From the NCBI GenBank assembly GCA_035264765.1, contig DATFPQ010000023.1:1-55048 (forward strand): 55,048 bases of DNA, read 5' to 3'. Each line of letters starts with the position of its first letter. The first letter of the stretch is position 1. The notes under the pieces are model-generated. The model was not told where the DNA came from. It saw only the letters and a list, made by a program, of their open reading frames with translations, and made no database searches. Positions 24,784 through 32,544 of this stretch are shown here, piece after piece. Made by a program: the position numbers and the translations under genes. The DNA is from DATFPQ01 sp035264765 (GTDB taxonomy: Bacteria > Actinomycetota > Actinomycetes > Actinomycetales > Angustibacteraceae).

Positions 24784-25653
24784 TCAGCCCCCGGGACCGG
24801 CACCCTCCTGCAACGGCGACACCACAACTGCGACCAGCCCCGGGCCCACATGCGCACCCACCACCGCGCCGACCTCGGCCACGACCACCTCGGTGGCGGC
24901 GGGCACACGGTTGCGGAGCCGGTCCGCCAGCTGAGCGGCGCGGTCCGCGGCGTCCAGGTGCTGCACCGCCAGGGCCACTGCGCCGCCTGCCGCCTCCGCC
25001 GCGGTGGCCGCCAGCTCCTCGAGCCGGGCCAGCGCCCGGCCCGACGTACGGACCTTCTCCAGCGGGGCGATGACCCCCTCGTCCAGGACGAGCAGCGGCC
25101 GGATCGCCAGCGCCGACCCGAGCAACGCCGATGCGGCACCGATCCGGCCACCACGGCGCAGGTGCTCGAGGGTCGCGACGTAGAAGTAGGCACTCGTTCG
25201 GTCCGCACGGGCCCGAGCGGCAGCGGCGACCTCGGCCATGCCGGCGCCGGCCTTCGCGCGCCGGGCCGCGTCGAGGACGAGGAAGCCGAGTCCCATGCCC
25301 ATGGAGCGGCTGTCGACCACCTCGACCGGCACGGGGGACTCACGGGCGGCCAGAACCGCGGACTCGTAGGTTCCCGACAAGGCCGCCGAGATGTGCAGCG
25401 ACACCACGGCGTCGGCTCCTCGCTCGGCCGCCTCGACGTACGCGTCCAGCACCTGTTGCGGCGTGGGCCGGGACGTCGTCACGTGGCCGTGCCCGCGCAG
25501 GGCCGCCGCCACGTCGGCCGGCTCGACGTCGACGCCCTCCGCGTACGCCCTGCCCCCGACCACGACGCGGAGCGGCACCACGAGAACCCCCGCGTCTCGC
25601 GCGTCCGCCACCGATAGGGAAGCCGTCGAGTCGGTCACGACGGCCACGGGCAT
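24784..25653 (-). CDS. DegV family fatty-acid-binding protein
   Basis: 289 residues, ATG start. The sequence starts VAVVTDSTASLSVADARDAGVLVVPLRVVVGG, the DegV signature, followed by TSRPTPQQVLDAY, VVSLHISAALSGTYESAVLAA and VEVVDSRSMGMGLGFLVLDAARRAKAG. DegV/FakB-type proteins bind a fatty acid, and some act with a fatty acid kinase (FakA). No fakA is present in this window. The placement between leuS and comEA is common in actinobacteria. Confidence 0.93.
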   Translation of the reverse strand: MPVAVVTDSTASLSVADARDAGVLVVPLRVVVGGRAYAEGVDVEPADVAAALRGHGHVTTSRPTPQQVLDAYVEAAERGADAVVSLHISAALSGTYESAVLAARESPVPVEVVDSRSMGMGLGFLVLDAARRAKAGAGMAEVAAAARARADRTSAYFYVATLEHLRRGGRIGAASALLGSALAIRPLLVLDEGVIAPLEKVRTSGRALARLEELAATAAEAAGGAVALAVQHLDAADRAAQLADRLRNRVPAATEVVVAEVGAVVGAHVGPGLVAVVVSPLQEGAGPGG

Positions 25654-25744
25654 GACCGCGAGGCTACCTTCGCGCTCCCGGACCGCGCGGACCCGGCTGA
25701 GCGCCGTGGCAAGTCAGCGACGACGTCGGCGACCAAGGGTCCTG

Positions 25745-28639
25745 TCAGCCGGGGACGATGTTGACGAGCTTCGGCGCCCGGACGACGACCGTGCGCACGC
25801 CCCGCCCGTCGAGGGCGGCGGCAACCTTCGGGCTCGCCAAGGCAAGCTCGCGCAGGTCCTGCTCGCCGATGCCCGGCGGCACCTCGAGCCGGTCGCGGAC
25901 CTTTCCCTTCACCTGCACCACACACGTCACGGTCTCGTCCACGAGGTACCGCTGGTCCGGCACGGGGAAGGCCTCGAAGGCCAGCGTCGTGTCGTGGCCC
26001 AGCCGGTGCCACAGCTCCTCGGCCAGGTGCGGAGCCACCGGGGCGGTCATCAGCACCGCCGGCTCGGCGAGCTCACGAGGTACGGCGGGCAGCCTCGTGA
26101 GGTGGTTGTTGAGCTCGATCAGCTTGGCGACGGCGGTGTTGAACCGCAGGTGCTCATAGTCGCGGGAGATGCCCTCGACGGCCCGGTTCAGCACCTTGCG
26201 GCTCTCGTCGTCTGCGGGCTCGTCGGCGACACGCAGCTCGCCGGTCTCCTCGTCCACGACGTTGCGCCACAGCCGCTGCAAGAACCGCAAGGACCCCACC
26301 ACGGCCCGGGTCTCCCACGGCCGCGATACGTCCAGCGGTCCCATCGACATCTCGTAGACGCGGAACGTGTCGGCGCCGAAGGCGTCGTACATCTCGTCCG
26401 GCGTGACGATGTTATTGAGGGACTTCCCCATCTTCCCGTACTCGCGGGTGACCGGCTGGCCGTTCCAGGCCCAGCCGTCCCCGTCCGCCACGACCTCGGC
26501 CGCCGGCACGGGCTGTCCTCGGTGGTCGCGGTACGCGTACGCCTGGATGTAGCCCTGGTTGTACAGCCGCTGGAACGGCTCCTCGCTCGTCACATGGCCC
26601 AGGTCGAACAGGACCTTGTGCCAGAAGCGGGCGTAGAGCAGGTGCAGCACGGCGTGCTCGACCCCGCCGACGTACAGGTCGACGCCACCCACGTCCGGGG
26701 AACCGTTGCCGGACGTCCCTCGCGGGCCCATCCAGTACCGCTCGTTCTCCGGGTCGACGAAGCGCTCGAAGTTCGCCGGGTCGAGGTACCGCAGCTCGTA
26801 CCAGCAGGACCCCGCCCACTGCGGCATGACGTTGAGCTCGCGGCGGTAGGTGCGCAGTCCGTCGCCGAGGTCGAGGTCGACCTCGGCCCAGTCCCGGGCG
26901 CGCGCCAGCGGCGGGACCGGCTCGGACGTCGCGTCGTCCGGGTCCAGCTTCTGCGGGCTGTAGTCGTCGACCTCGGGCAGCCCCACCGGCAGCATCGACT
27001 CCGGCAGCGCGATGGGCTGCCCGTCGCCGTCGTACACGATCGGGAACGGCTCACCCCAGTAGCGCTGTCGACTGAAGAGCCAATCGCGCAGCCGGTACGT
27101 AACCGTTCCCTCGCCGAAACCCTTGCCCTCGAGCCACTCGGTGATGACCCGCTTTGCCTCGGCAACCGGGAGGCCGTCCAACGACACCTCGTCGTTGGCG
27201 GAGTTCATCGCCGGGCCGTCGCCGGTGAAGGCCTCCCCCTCCCAGCCCTCGGGCGGCTGGACGGTGCGCACGATCGGCAGGTCGTACGTCGTGGCGAACG
27301 TCCAGTCCCGCTCGTCCTGGCCCGGGACGGCCATGATGGCGCCCGTCCCGTAGCCCATGAGCACGTAGTCGGCGACGAAGACGGGCACGTCGTGGCCGGT
27401 GACCGGGTTGCTGGCGTAGGCGCCGGTGAACACGCCGGTCTTCTCGCGGCCCTCCTGCTGCCGCTCCAGGTCCGTCTTGGCCGCGGCCTGCTCGCGGTAC
27501 GCCCGCACCGCGCTCGCCGGGTCGGCGTGGCCACCCGTCCATGCCTCGCGCGTCCCGTCCGGCCACGCGTGCGGCAACAGACGCTCCACCAGTGGATGCT
27601 CCGGCGCGAGCACCATGAACGTTGCACCGAACAGGGTGTCCGGCCGGGTCGTGAAGACCTCGATCACGTCGTCGACCGAGGGCACCGGGAAGCGCACGCG
27701 CGCGCCCTCGCTACGCCCGATCCAGTTGCGCTGCATGAGCTTCACCGGCTCAGGCCAGTCCAGCCGGTCGAGGTCAGCCAGCAGCCGGTCACCATATGCA
27801 GTGATTCGCATCATCCACTGACGCAGGTTCCGCTTGAAGACCGGGTAGTTCCCGATGTCGCTGCGGCCCTCGGCCGTGACCTCTTCGTTGGCCAGCACGG
27901 TTCCCAGGCCGGGACACCAGTTGACGGGGGCCTCCGAGACGTACGCCAGCCGGTGGTCGTCCACCACCTGACGCCTCTCCTGGGGGCTCAGCTCGGACCA
28001 CTCACGGCCGCCGGGCACGGACCGCACGCCCGACTCCAGCTCGGCCACCAGCTCGTCGACGTGCCGGGCCTTGCCACGCCCGCCGTCCGCCGTCTCGTCG
28101 AACCAGGCGTTGTAGATCTGCAGGAAGACCCACTGGGTCCAGCGGTAGAACTCGACGTCCGTCGTCGCGGGTGAGCGGCGCGGGTCGTGGGCCAGGCCGA
28201 GCCGGCGCAGCTGCCGCCGCATGTTGGTGATGTTGTCCTCGGTCGTCTTGCGAGGGTGCTGGCCGGTCTGCACCGCGAACTGCTCCGCCGGAAGGCCGAA
28301 GGCGTCGTAGCCCAGCGCGTGCAACACGTTGCGGCCCCGCATCCGCTGGAACCGGCCGTAGACGTCGGTGGCGATGTACCCCAGTGGGTGCCCGACGTGC
28401 AGGCCCTTGCCGGACGGGTACGGGAACATGTCCAGGATGTAGAGCTTCTCGCGTCCGGCGACAGCGTCCGGGTCGGCCCACGGGCCCGCCGGGTTGGGCG
28501 CGACGAAGGTGCCCTCGGACTCCCAGCGGTCCTGCCACTCCTGCTCGATGCGTTCCGCGAGCGTCGCGGTGTACCGATGGGCCGGCGTGGCGGACCCGGC
28601 GCCTGCCGTGGTCGTGGTCGTCTGGATCGCGTCGCTCAT
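25745..28639 (-). CDS. leuS: Leucyl-tRNA synthetase
   Basis: 964 residues from ATG 28639; an ATG at 28672 with GGGGA 4 nt upstream is an alternative, and the frame stays open to 28750. Class I synthetase motifs: the HIGH-type HVGHPLGYIATD in MFPYPSGKGLHVGHP, and the KMSKS-type KMGKSLNN. The editing (CP1) domain is present, with VFTTRPDTLFGATFMVLAPEHP and the later VPGQDERDWTF. The C-terminal anticodon-binding and Leu-specific domains are complete, ending KVAAALDGRGVRTVVVRAPKLVNIVPG. It charges tRNA-Leu. A structured leader with a possible short upstream ORF precedes it. Confidence 0.98.
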   Translation of the reverse strand: MSDAIQTTTTTAGAGSATPAHRYTATLAERIEQEWQDRWESEGTFVAPNPAGPWADPDAVAGREKLYILDMFPYPSGKGLHVGHPLGYIATDVYGRFQRMRGRNVLHALGYDAFGLPAEQFAVQTGQHPRKTTEDNITNMRRQLRRLGLAHDPRRSPATTDVEFYRWTQWVFLQIYNAWFDETADGGRGKARHVDELVAELESGVRSVPGGREWSELSPQERRQVVDDHRLAYVSEAPVNWCPGLGTVLANEEVTAEGRSDIGNYPVFKRNLRQWMMRITAYGDRLLADLDRLDWPEPVKLMQRNWIGRSEGARVRFPVPSVDDVIEVFTTRPDTLFGATFMVLAPEHPLVERLLPHAWPDGTREAWTGGHADPASAVRAYREQAAAKTDLERQQEGREKTGVFTGAYASNPVTGHDVPVFVADYVLMGYGTGAIMAVPGQDERDWTFATTYDLPIVRTVQPPEGWEGEAFTGDGPAMNSANDEVSLDGLPVAEAKRVITEWLEGKGFGEGTVTYRLRDWLFSRQRYWGEPFPIVYDGDGQPIALPESMLPVGLPEVDDYSPQKLDPDDATSEPVPPLARARDWAEVDLDLGDGLRTYRRELNVMPQWAGSCWYELRYLDPANFERFVDPENERYWMGPRGTSGNGSPDVGGVDLYVGGVEHAVLHLLYARFWHKVLFDLGHVTSEEPFQRLYNQGYIQAYAYRDHRGQPVPAAEVVADGDGWAWNGQPVTREYGKMGKSLNNIVTPDEMYDAFGADTFRVYEMSMGPLDVSRPWETRAVVGSLRFLQRLWRNVVDEETGELRVADEPADDESRKVLNRAVEGISRDYEHLRFNTAVAKLIELNNHLTRLPAVPRELAEPAVLMTAPVAPHLAEELWHRLGHDTTLAFEAFPVPDQRYLVDETVTCVVQVKGKVRDRLEVPPGIGEQDLRELALASPKVAAALDGRGVRTVVVRAPKLVNIVPG

Positions 28640-28691
28640 GCTCTTCCCTGTCTCATCGCTGCCCTCGGCCATCAGGTCCCCGGACGGACGA

Positions 28692-28715
28692 AGACCCCTC
28701 GCGCCGGAGGGGTCT
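28692..28715 (-). promoter_or_regulatory. Hairpin in the leuS leader
   Basis: In the minus-strand leader AGACCCCT (28708-28715) pairs with AGGGGTCT (28692-28699) around an 8-nt loop. Upstream, GCGCTGAC (28759-28766) and GTCAGCGC (28720-28727) form a long-range pair enclosing the region. No T-box consensus (AGGGTGGNACCGCG) is present, so this is not a recognisable tRNA riboswitch. It may be an attenuator or only mRNA structure. Confidence 0.35.
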
Positions 28716-28746
28716 GCCGCGCTGACGCGGGTCGACGCCCGGGGGC

Positions 28747-28821
28747 TCACCCGCTCGTGAGGTCAGCGCGGCCGGCGAAGGAGCAGGACGGCTCGCACGC
28801 GGTCAGGTTACCGCAGGGCAT
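28747..28821 (-). CDS. Possible 24-residue upstream ORF of leuS
   Basis: ATG 28821 opens a 24-codon frame starting MPCGNLTACEPSC with three Cys codons and ending at TGA 28747-28749. That stop overlaps a GTG (28750) that opens the frame running into leuS. No clear Shine-Dalgarno. It could be a leader peptide, but with only two Leu codons it is not a classic leucine attenuator. Too short for homology arguments. Confidence 0.25.
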   Translation of the reverse strand: MPCGNLTACEPSCSFAGRADLTSG

Positions 28822-28890
28822 GGCGAGGACGTCGGGCGCCGCAGTGGCCGGCCAGAGCCACGACCGCCCTGGCAGGCAGCACCAGGAACG

Positions 28891-29862
28891 TCAGGGCTGG
28901 GAGTGCGGACGGCGGTCCGTGCGGTCCGCGTCGCGGCGCGTGGACCGGCGTGCTGGCAGGACCGCCTCGCGCCGCAGCGCGCGGCGTACGTGCATGTCAC
29001 GCCCGGCGTTGCGCAGCAGGGACTCCACGTCGCCGTCGTCCCACGGCTCCAAGATGGCGCCGCCGGCGGTGATCCGCGGCTGCGGGCCGGTGCGGTCGAC
29101 GCTGTGGCCGATGCGGCACAGGGCCCGCACGCGTCGCTCGATCTCCAGGGGCGGCAGGCCGGTGCCGGGCCCGACGACGACGAACTCGTCGTCCCCCCAG
29201 CGAGCCACGGCGTCGGTGCCCCGCGTGCAGCGGCTGAGCACGTCGGAGACCGTGAGCAGGACGTCGTCGCCGGCCCGCTCCCCCTGTTCGGCGTTCTCCG
29301 TGGTCAGCCCGTCGACGTCCACGACGACGCAGTAGACGGCGTCCCCGCGGCGGCGCGCTGACTCCAGGATCGGCCCGGCGAGCATGGCCAGACCCTTGGG
29401 GTTGAGCAGGCCGGTGAGCGGGTCGCGGACCGCCGTCTCCTGGGCCTGACCGCGAGCCTGCTCGACCTCGTCCGCCGCGAGCCTGGACCGGCGTCGCAGC
29501 AACAGCGCCACGGCCCCAGCCAGGACGAGCGGCGCCGGCTGCCGGCCCCAGGCCAGCTCGTCGGTCGTCGTCCATGGGCCGTCGGCGAGCGTCGCCCACC
29601 CCAGAGCGGCCAGCCAACCCAGTCCCGCAACCGTGAGCCCCGCGACGGCCCAGTAGGGGCCGCGCCCGCGGGGTCGTGCCAGCGCCGTGGCGGAGGCGGC
29701 GAGCACCAGGACGCCGGACCACTCGGGCTGGTGGGTCACCAGCAGCAGCACGACCCCCACGACAGCAAGCAGCAGCCCGACGGGGTCGAGCGGCTGGGGG
29801 CGGTTCGCAGTCCTCACCCGTGCCTGTTCGTCACGGTCAGCGCGGACCTTGACGCTCCTCAC
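28891..29862 (-). CDS. Membrane GGDEF-family protein with degenerate signature
   Basis: 323 residues, GTG start. Four hydrophobic segments (about 27-43, 50-62, 70-91, 109-123) form a small membrane domain, followed by a short coiled linker and a GGDEF domain from about 145. The domain entry motif RDPLTGLLN is intact. The signature loop, however, reads RWGDDEF (221-227), with Asp224 replacing the second Gly of GGDEF. The substrate motif is also weakened: VDVDGLTTENAEQGERAGDD instead of D-x-D-x-F-K-x-I-N-D. Intact domains make c-di-GMP. This one may be inactive, or may bind nucleotide as a sensor. An Arg-rich tail ends the protein. It lies between leuS and a secreted hydrolase. Confidence 0.8.
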   Translation of the reverse strand: MRSVKVRADRDEQARVRTANRPQPLDPVGLLLAVVGVVLLLVTHQPEWSGVLVLAASATALARPRGRGPYWAVAGLTVAGLGWLAALGWATLADGPWTTTDELAWGRQPAPLVLAGAVALLLRRRSRLAADEVEQARGQAQETAVRDPLTGLLNPKGLAMLAGPILESARRRGDAVYCVVVDVDGLTTENAEQGERAGDDVLLTVSDVLSRCTRGTDAVARWGDDEFVVVGPGTGLPPLEIERRVRALCRIGHSVDRTGPQPRITAGGAILEPWDDGDVESLLRNAGRDMHVRRALRREAVLPARRSTRRDADRTDRRPHSQP

Positions 29863-29911
29863 CCGGACGGCCGTGCTGGGTGCAACCGGAGCCGTGCAAC
29901 CCGAGCCGAGC

Positions 29912-30829
29912 TCAGAGCAGGGCGTCCAGGCGAGGGCGCACGACGGCGGCGATGGCGCGCTGACCCGGGCGGGTCGGGTGGCCCCGTAGCTGGCCCCCGA
30001 AGGGACCGATCGGATAGATCCAGCTGTTCCGCGTGCACAGCTCGTGGTTCCGCAGCGACCTCAGCACCGAGACGTAGTCCAGGCCGGCCTGCTCGGCGGA
30101 GTCGGCGATGGTCCGGTCCAGGAGGGTGGCGAGCCGGTTGAGCGTGCGGCGCTCGGGTTCGCTGAGCCAGAGGCAGCCGGTCCGGCGGGCCCTCGAGGGG
30201 AACAACCGGGGGTATCCGACGACGACGATGTTCGCGTCTGGGGCAGCTCGCTGCAGCCCGCGGTAGTCGCGCGCGAGCGCCGCAGGAAGCTCGTCCTCGA
30301 TCCGGACGCGTGCCCGCCTCAGGGCGCCGTCGAGCACGCAGTCACTGACGAAGCAGTCCGCGAGGACGGGCCCGAAACCGATGTCGTTGCCGCCGATGGT
30401 GATCGTGACCAGGTCCACCGGCTCGGCGAGATTGCGTAGCTGGCGGAGCTGGGGCGGCTCGCCGTTGTAGCGGCGGCGCAGCGACGTCGACGTGGCACCC
30501 GAGCAGGCGATGTGGGCCGCCATGACGATCTCCGGGTCCTGCCGCGCGATCATCCGGGGCCAGGCGGCGCGGCTGCGGTGGCAGTCGCCGGAGTCGGGAT
30601 CGAACGGCGGGTTGCCCTCGCCGGAGGAGTAGGAGTCGCCCAGCGCCGCGTATCGGACGGGGGCTTCCGCGGCGGTTTCGGGCGTGGCCTGCGCCGCGCG
30701 CACGGCCCCTGTGCTGTGGACGGCCGCCGGCGCAACCGCAGCCGAGGCCTGGTTCGACGTCGGCGCGAGCACCGGCAGGAGCGTGAGTGCGGCCGCCACC
30801 ACGGCGGTCCGCATCGTGAATCTCCGCAT
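29912..30829 (-). CDS. Secreted SGNH-family hydrolase
   Basis: 305 residues from ATG 30829, chosen because GGGAGG lies 5 nt upstream. The longer frame to 30904 lacks a signal peptide in register. Residues 1-31 are a Sec signal peptide (MRRFTMRT, hydrophobic core VVAAALTLLPVLA, ASA-like cleavage site). Block I is ALGDSYSSGEGN with nucleophile Ser66, block III is ITIGGNDIGFGP, and the C-terminal block V His is in GHPTRP. Five or more cysteines after the signal suggest disulfides. Actinobacterial relatives are extracellular lipases or esterases. Substrate cannot be told from sequence. No coupled neighbour. Confidence 0.85.
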   Translation of the reverse strand: MRRFTMRTAVVAAALTLLPVLAPTSNQASAAVAPAAVHSTGAVRAAQATPETAAEAPVRYAALGDSYSSGEGNPPFDPDSGDCHRSRAAWPRMIARQDPEIVMAAHIACSGATSTSLRRRYNGEPPQLRQLRNLAEPVDLVTITIGGNDIGFGPVLADCFVSDCVLDGALRRARVRIEDELPAALARDYRGLQRAAPDANIVVVGYPRLFPSRARRTGCLWLSEPERRTLNRLATLLDRTIADSAEQAGLDYVSVLRSLRNHELCTRNSWIYPIGPFGGQLRGHPTRPGQRAIAAVVRPRLDALL

Positions 30830-30877
30830 CGGGGCCTCCCAGCAGCTGCGCACACCGCGAACCCGTCGAACGTACTG

Positions 30878-30948
30878 GAGGGAGCCCGTTGCCGCCGCAA
30901 CCAAAGTGCGGGGTCTGACCGGCGGTAGCCGAACCGCAAGGCTCCCTC
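30878..30948 (-). terminator. Putative terminator of the AAA ATPase gene
   Basis: GAGGGAGCC (30878-30886) and GGCTCCCTC (30940-30948) are perfect 9-bp inverted repeats starting immediately after the TAA stop of the minus-strand ATPase gene. They enclose smaller hairpins (TGCGGTTCGGC region). The long interior lowers certainty. Confidence 0.5.
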
Positions 30949-32175
30949 TTACCTTCGCTCGGGCCGCCGCCCGGGGCTCCTTCTCTGGGGAGTCCGCCGC
31001 TCCAACGGCATGTGCCTGCGAAGGAAGCGGTCAAACTGCGGGACCGTGAACTCAGCCAGACCATGAGCCGGGGTGTAGATCAAGCCCTTACTGATGAGGT
31101 TGGCTCGCGTAGGGCCGAGCTCCTCGGATTTGCTGTAGCCCAGGGTCGTGGCGACCTCACCGGACTTCTGCGGTCCTGCACCGAGCTCAGCCATGGCCCT
31201 CAGGTATGCCAGTTCCAGCTCGGTGCACCGCTCGACGCGCACAAGGAAGAAGCTGTCGTCGAGCTTGCGCTCCACCAGCGGCAAGGCGGCACGCATGTCC
31301 GCGACGGTGACGTGCTCGTCAACCGCTAGGTCCCACACCGCGCTACCTAGCTCCTGCAGAAAGTAGGGGTACCCCTCAGTGAACTCCAGGGCGATGGCGG
31401 CCGCCTCCGCGTCGACACGTACCCCCAGGTCTGCGGCTGGCTCCACGAGCGCTCGGGCGGCGTCGCGCTCCGGCAACTTGCCGATCTTGGGGAACGTGAA
31501 CAGCCGTTCAGCGTAGGACTTGGCTTCGCCGGCCAACTTCGGAATCTGGGGCAGGCCCGCTCCCACCAGGGTGATCGGCAGTTGACGTTGCGTCGTCTTG
31601 TGCAAAGCCAGGATGAGCGCCTCAAGGTCAGCGCGCGGCAAGAACTGAATCTCGTCGAGAAGGAACAGGACACCCGTCTTCCGCTCCTTGGCAGCCTCGC
31701 CGAGCTCGACGAACACGTCGGTCAGGTCGTCCGAGAGCAGGCCGGAGTCCCCTCGGCCACTGGCCGCCTCCACGTCAGCCCCGATGGTCACGCTTCCGGC
31801 GGGGTCCACGGTCAGAGTGAAAGCCTTGAGGACCTCCGCCGCCCGACGGGCCCGCTCTCCCCATCGCCTCGGCCCGTCGATGCTGTACAGCGAACGCCGG
31901 CACAGACGCGACATCAGCGTGCCGAGCTCGGTCCTGGAGTGGATCTCGGCCTCGACCGTGACCCAATCCCGCTCGTCCGCCAGCTCCCGGAACCGATTGA
32001 GGAGCACTGTCTTGCCGACCCCTCGCAGACCCGTGACGATCTGGGACTGCGCAGTGCGCCCACGCCAGAGCCGCTCCAGGAGCACGTCGAAGCGCTCCAG
32101 CTCGGTGTCCCGGCCCGTCAGGGCGGGCGGAACCGTCCCCGCTCCTGGCGTGTACGGGTTGTCTCGAGGGTCCAT
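30949..32175 (-). CDS. AAA/Orc1-like ATP-binding protein
   Basis: 408 residues from ATG 32175, preceded by GAGGAG. It begins MDPRDNPYTPGAGTVPPALTGRD. Walker A is GLRGVGKT (49-56), and Walker B is LFLLDEIQ with Asp174-Glu175. LVGAGLPQIPKLAG acts as the sensor strand, and a winged-helix-like C-terminal region follows (EVATTLGYSKSEELGPTRANLISKGLIYTPAHGLAEFTVPQF). This resembles the STAND/Orc1-like ATPase architecture of stand-alone actinobacterial ATP-binding proteins of unknown function. The gene uses TAA and has visibly lower GC than its neighbours. It lies beside tRNA-Ala behind a perfect inverted repeat, all consistent with acquisition. Partner and role unknown. Confidence 0.8.
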   Translation of the reverse strand: MDPRDNPYTPGAGTVPPALTGRDTELERFDVLLERLWRGRTAQSQIVTGLRGVGKTVLLNRFRELADERDWVTVEAEIHSRTELGTLMSRLCRRSLYSIDGPRRWGERARRAAEVLKAFTLTVDPAGSVTIGADVEAASGRGDSGLLSDDLTDVFVELGEAAKERKTGVLFLLDEIQFLPRADLEALILALHKTTQRQLPITLVGAGLPQIPKLAGEAKSYAERLFTFPKIGKLPERDAARALVEPAADLGVRVDAEAAAIALEFTEGYPYFLQELGSAVWDLAVDEHVTVADMRAALPLVERKLDDSFFLVRVERCTELELAYLRAMAELGAGPQKSGEVATTLGYSKSEELGPTRANLISKGLIYTPAHGLAEFTVPQFDRFLRRHMPLERRTPQRRSPGRRPERR

Positions 32176-32205
32176 CCCGCGCTCCTCTGTAGCTGCCTTA
32201 GGCGA

Positions 32206-32226
32206 CCTTACAGCGGTGTTGTAAGG
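32206..32226 (-). promoter_or_regulatory. Perfect inverted repeat upstream of the AAA ATPase gene
   Basis: CCTTACA (32206-32212) and TGTAAGG (32220-32226) are separated by 7 nt and end 31 nt before the ATPase start. Its AT-rich arms stand out here and suggest an operator, possibly for autoregulation, or a short leader hairpin. Confidence 0.35.
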
Positions 32227-32255
32227 GGGACTAAGAGCAGTACAGGCGTGTCGAG

Positions 32256-32290
32256 CCATGCCGTGGAAGCGCGAATGCCAGTGCTGTGCG
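32256..32290 (-). repeat. Degenerate partial copy of the neighbouring tRNA-Ala
   Basis: Bases 32256-32273 match tRNA bases 32414-32431 (anticodon arm) at 16 of 18 positions, and weaker similarity continues into the D-arm side (CCAG, CTG, GC). It may be a decayed attachment site or tRNA fragment. It lacks the acceptor arms, so it is not a functional tRNA. Confidence 0.4.
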
Positions 32291-32345
32291 TACCAGAAGA
32301 CGCCTCGTGCAAGCGCTTCTTCCGAGGGTTCAGCCGGACACCAAA

Positions 32346-32374
32346 GACGGCGGCCTCCAGAGCAGACCGCCGTC
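32346..32374 (-). terminator. Terminator after tRNA-Ala
   Basis: On the minus strand GACGGCGG (32367-32374) pairs with CCGCCGTC (32346-32353) around a 13-nt loop and is followed by TTTGG. It starts 7 nt after the tRNA 3' end. Confidence 0.75.
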
Positions 32375-32380
32375 CCAGAG

Positions 32381-32453
32381 TGGAGCTGAGGGGACTCGAA
32401 CCCCTGACCCCTTCCATGCCATGGAAGTGCGCTACCAGCTGCGCCACAGCCCC
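32381..32453 (-). tRNA. tRNA-Ala (anticodon GGC)
   Basis: 73 nt without encoded CCA. The minus strand starts GGGGCTGTGGCGCAGC; the acceptor GGGGCTG pairs with CAGCTCC, with discriminator A. The anticodon stem is CTTCC/GGAAG with loop ATGGCAT, giving anticodon GGC that reads GCC/GCU. The T arm is AGGGGTTCGAGTCCCCT. All arms pair well. Confidence 0.97.
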
Positions 32454-32492
32454 GTGCCCGCACGCAGGCACCGCCCCCGAAGGAGCGAGACG

Positions 32493-32523
32493 ATGCTACC
32501 CGGTGCAGGCCCGCCCGGTCCAA
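32493..32523 (-). promoter_or_regulatory. Possible tRNA-Ala promoter
   Basis: On the minus strand TTGGAC (32518-32523) and TAGCAT (32493-32498) are 19 nt apart, with the -10 about 40 nt before the tRNA. The hexamers fit well; the spacing is slightly long. Confidence 0.4.
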
Positions 32524-32544
32524 ACGGGGGTGCGTGAGCGCCGC

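Noticed and set aside
25391..28174. 927-codon plus-strand frame opposite leuS
   Set aside because: It is the antisense shadow of leuS; its His/Val/Gly/Arg-rich composition arises from GC-rich codons and no protein motif is seen.
28640..28821. T-box riboswitch for leuS
   Set aside because: The conserved T-box sequence and a specifier-loop arrangement are absent, so only a generic leader structure is reported.
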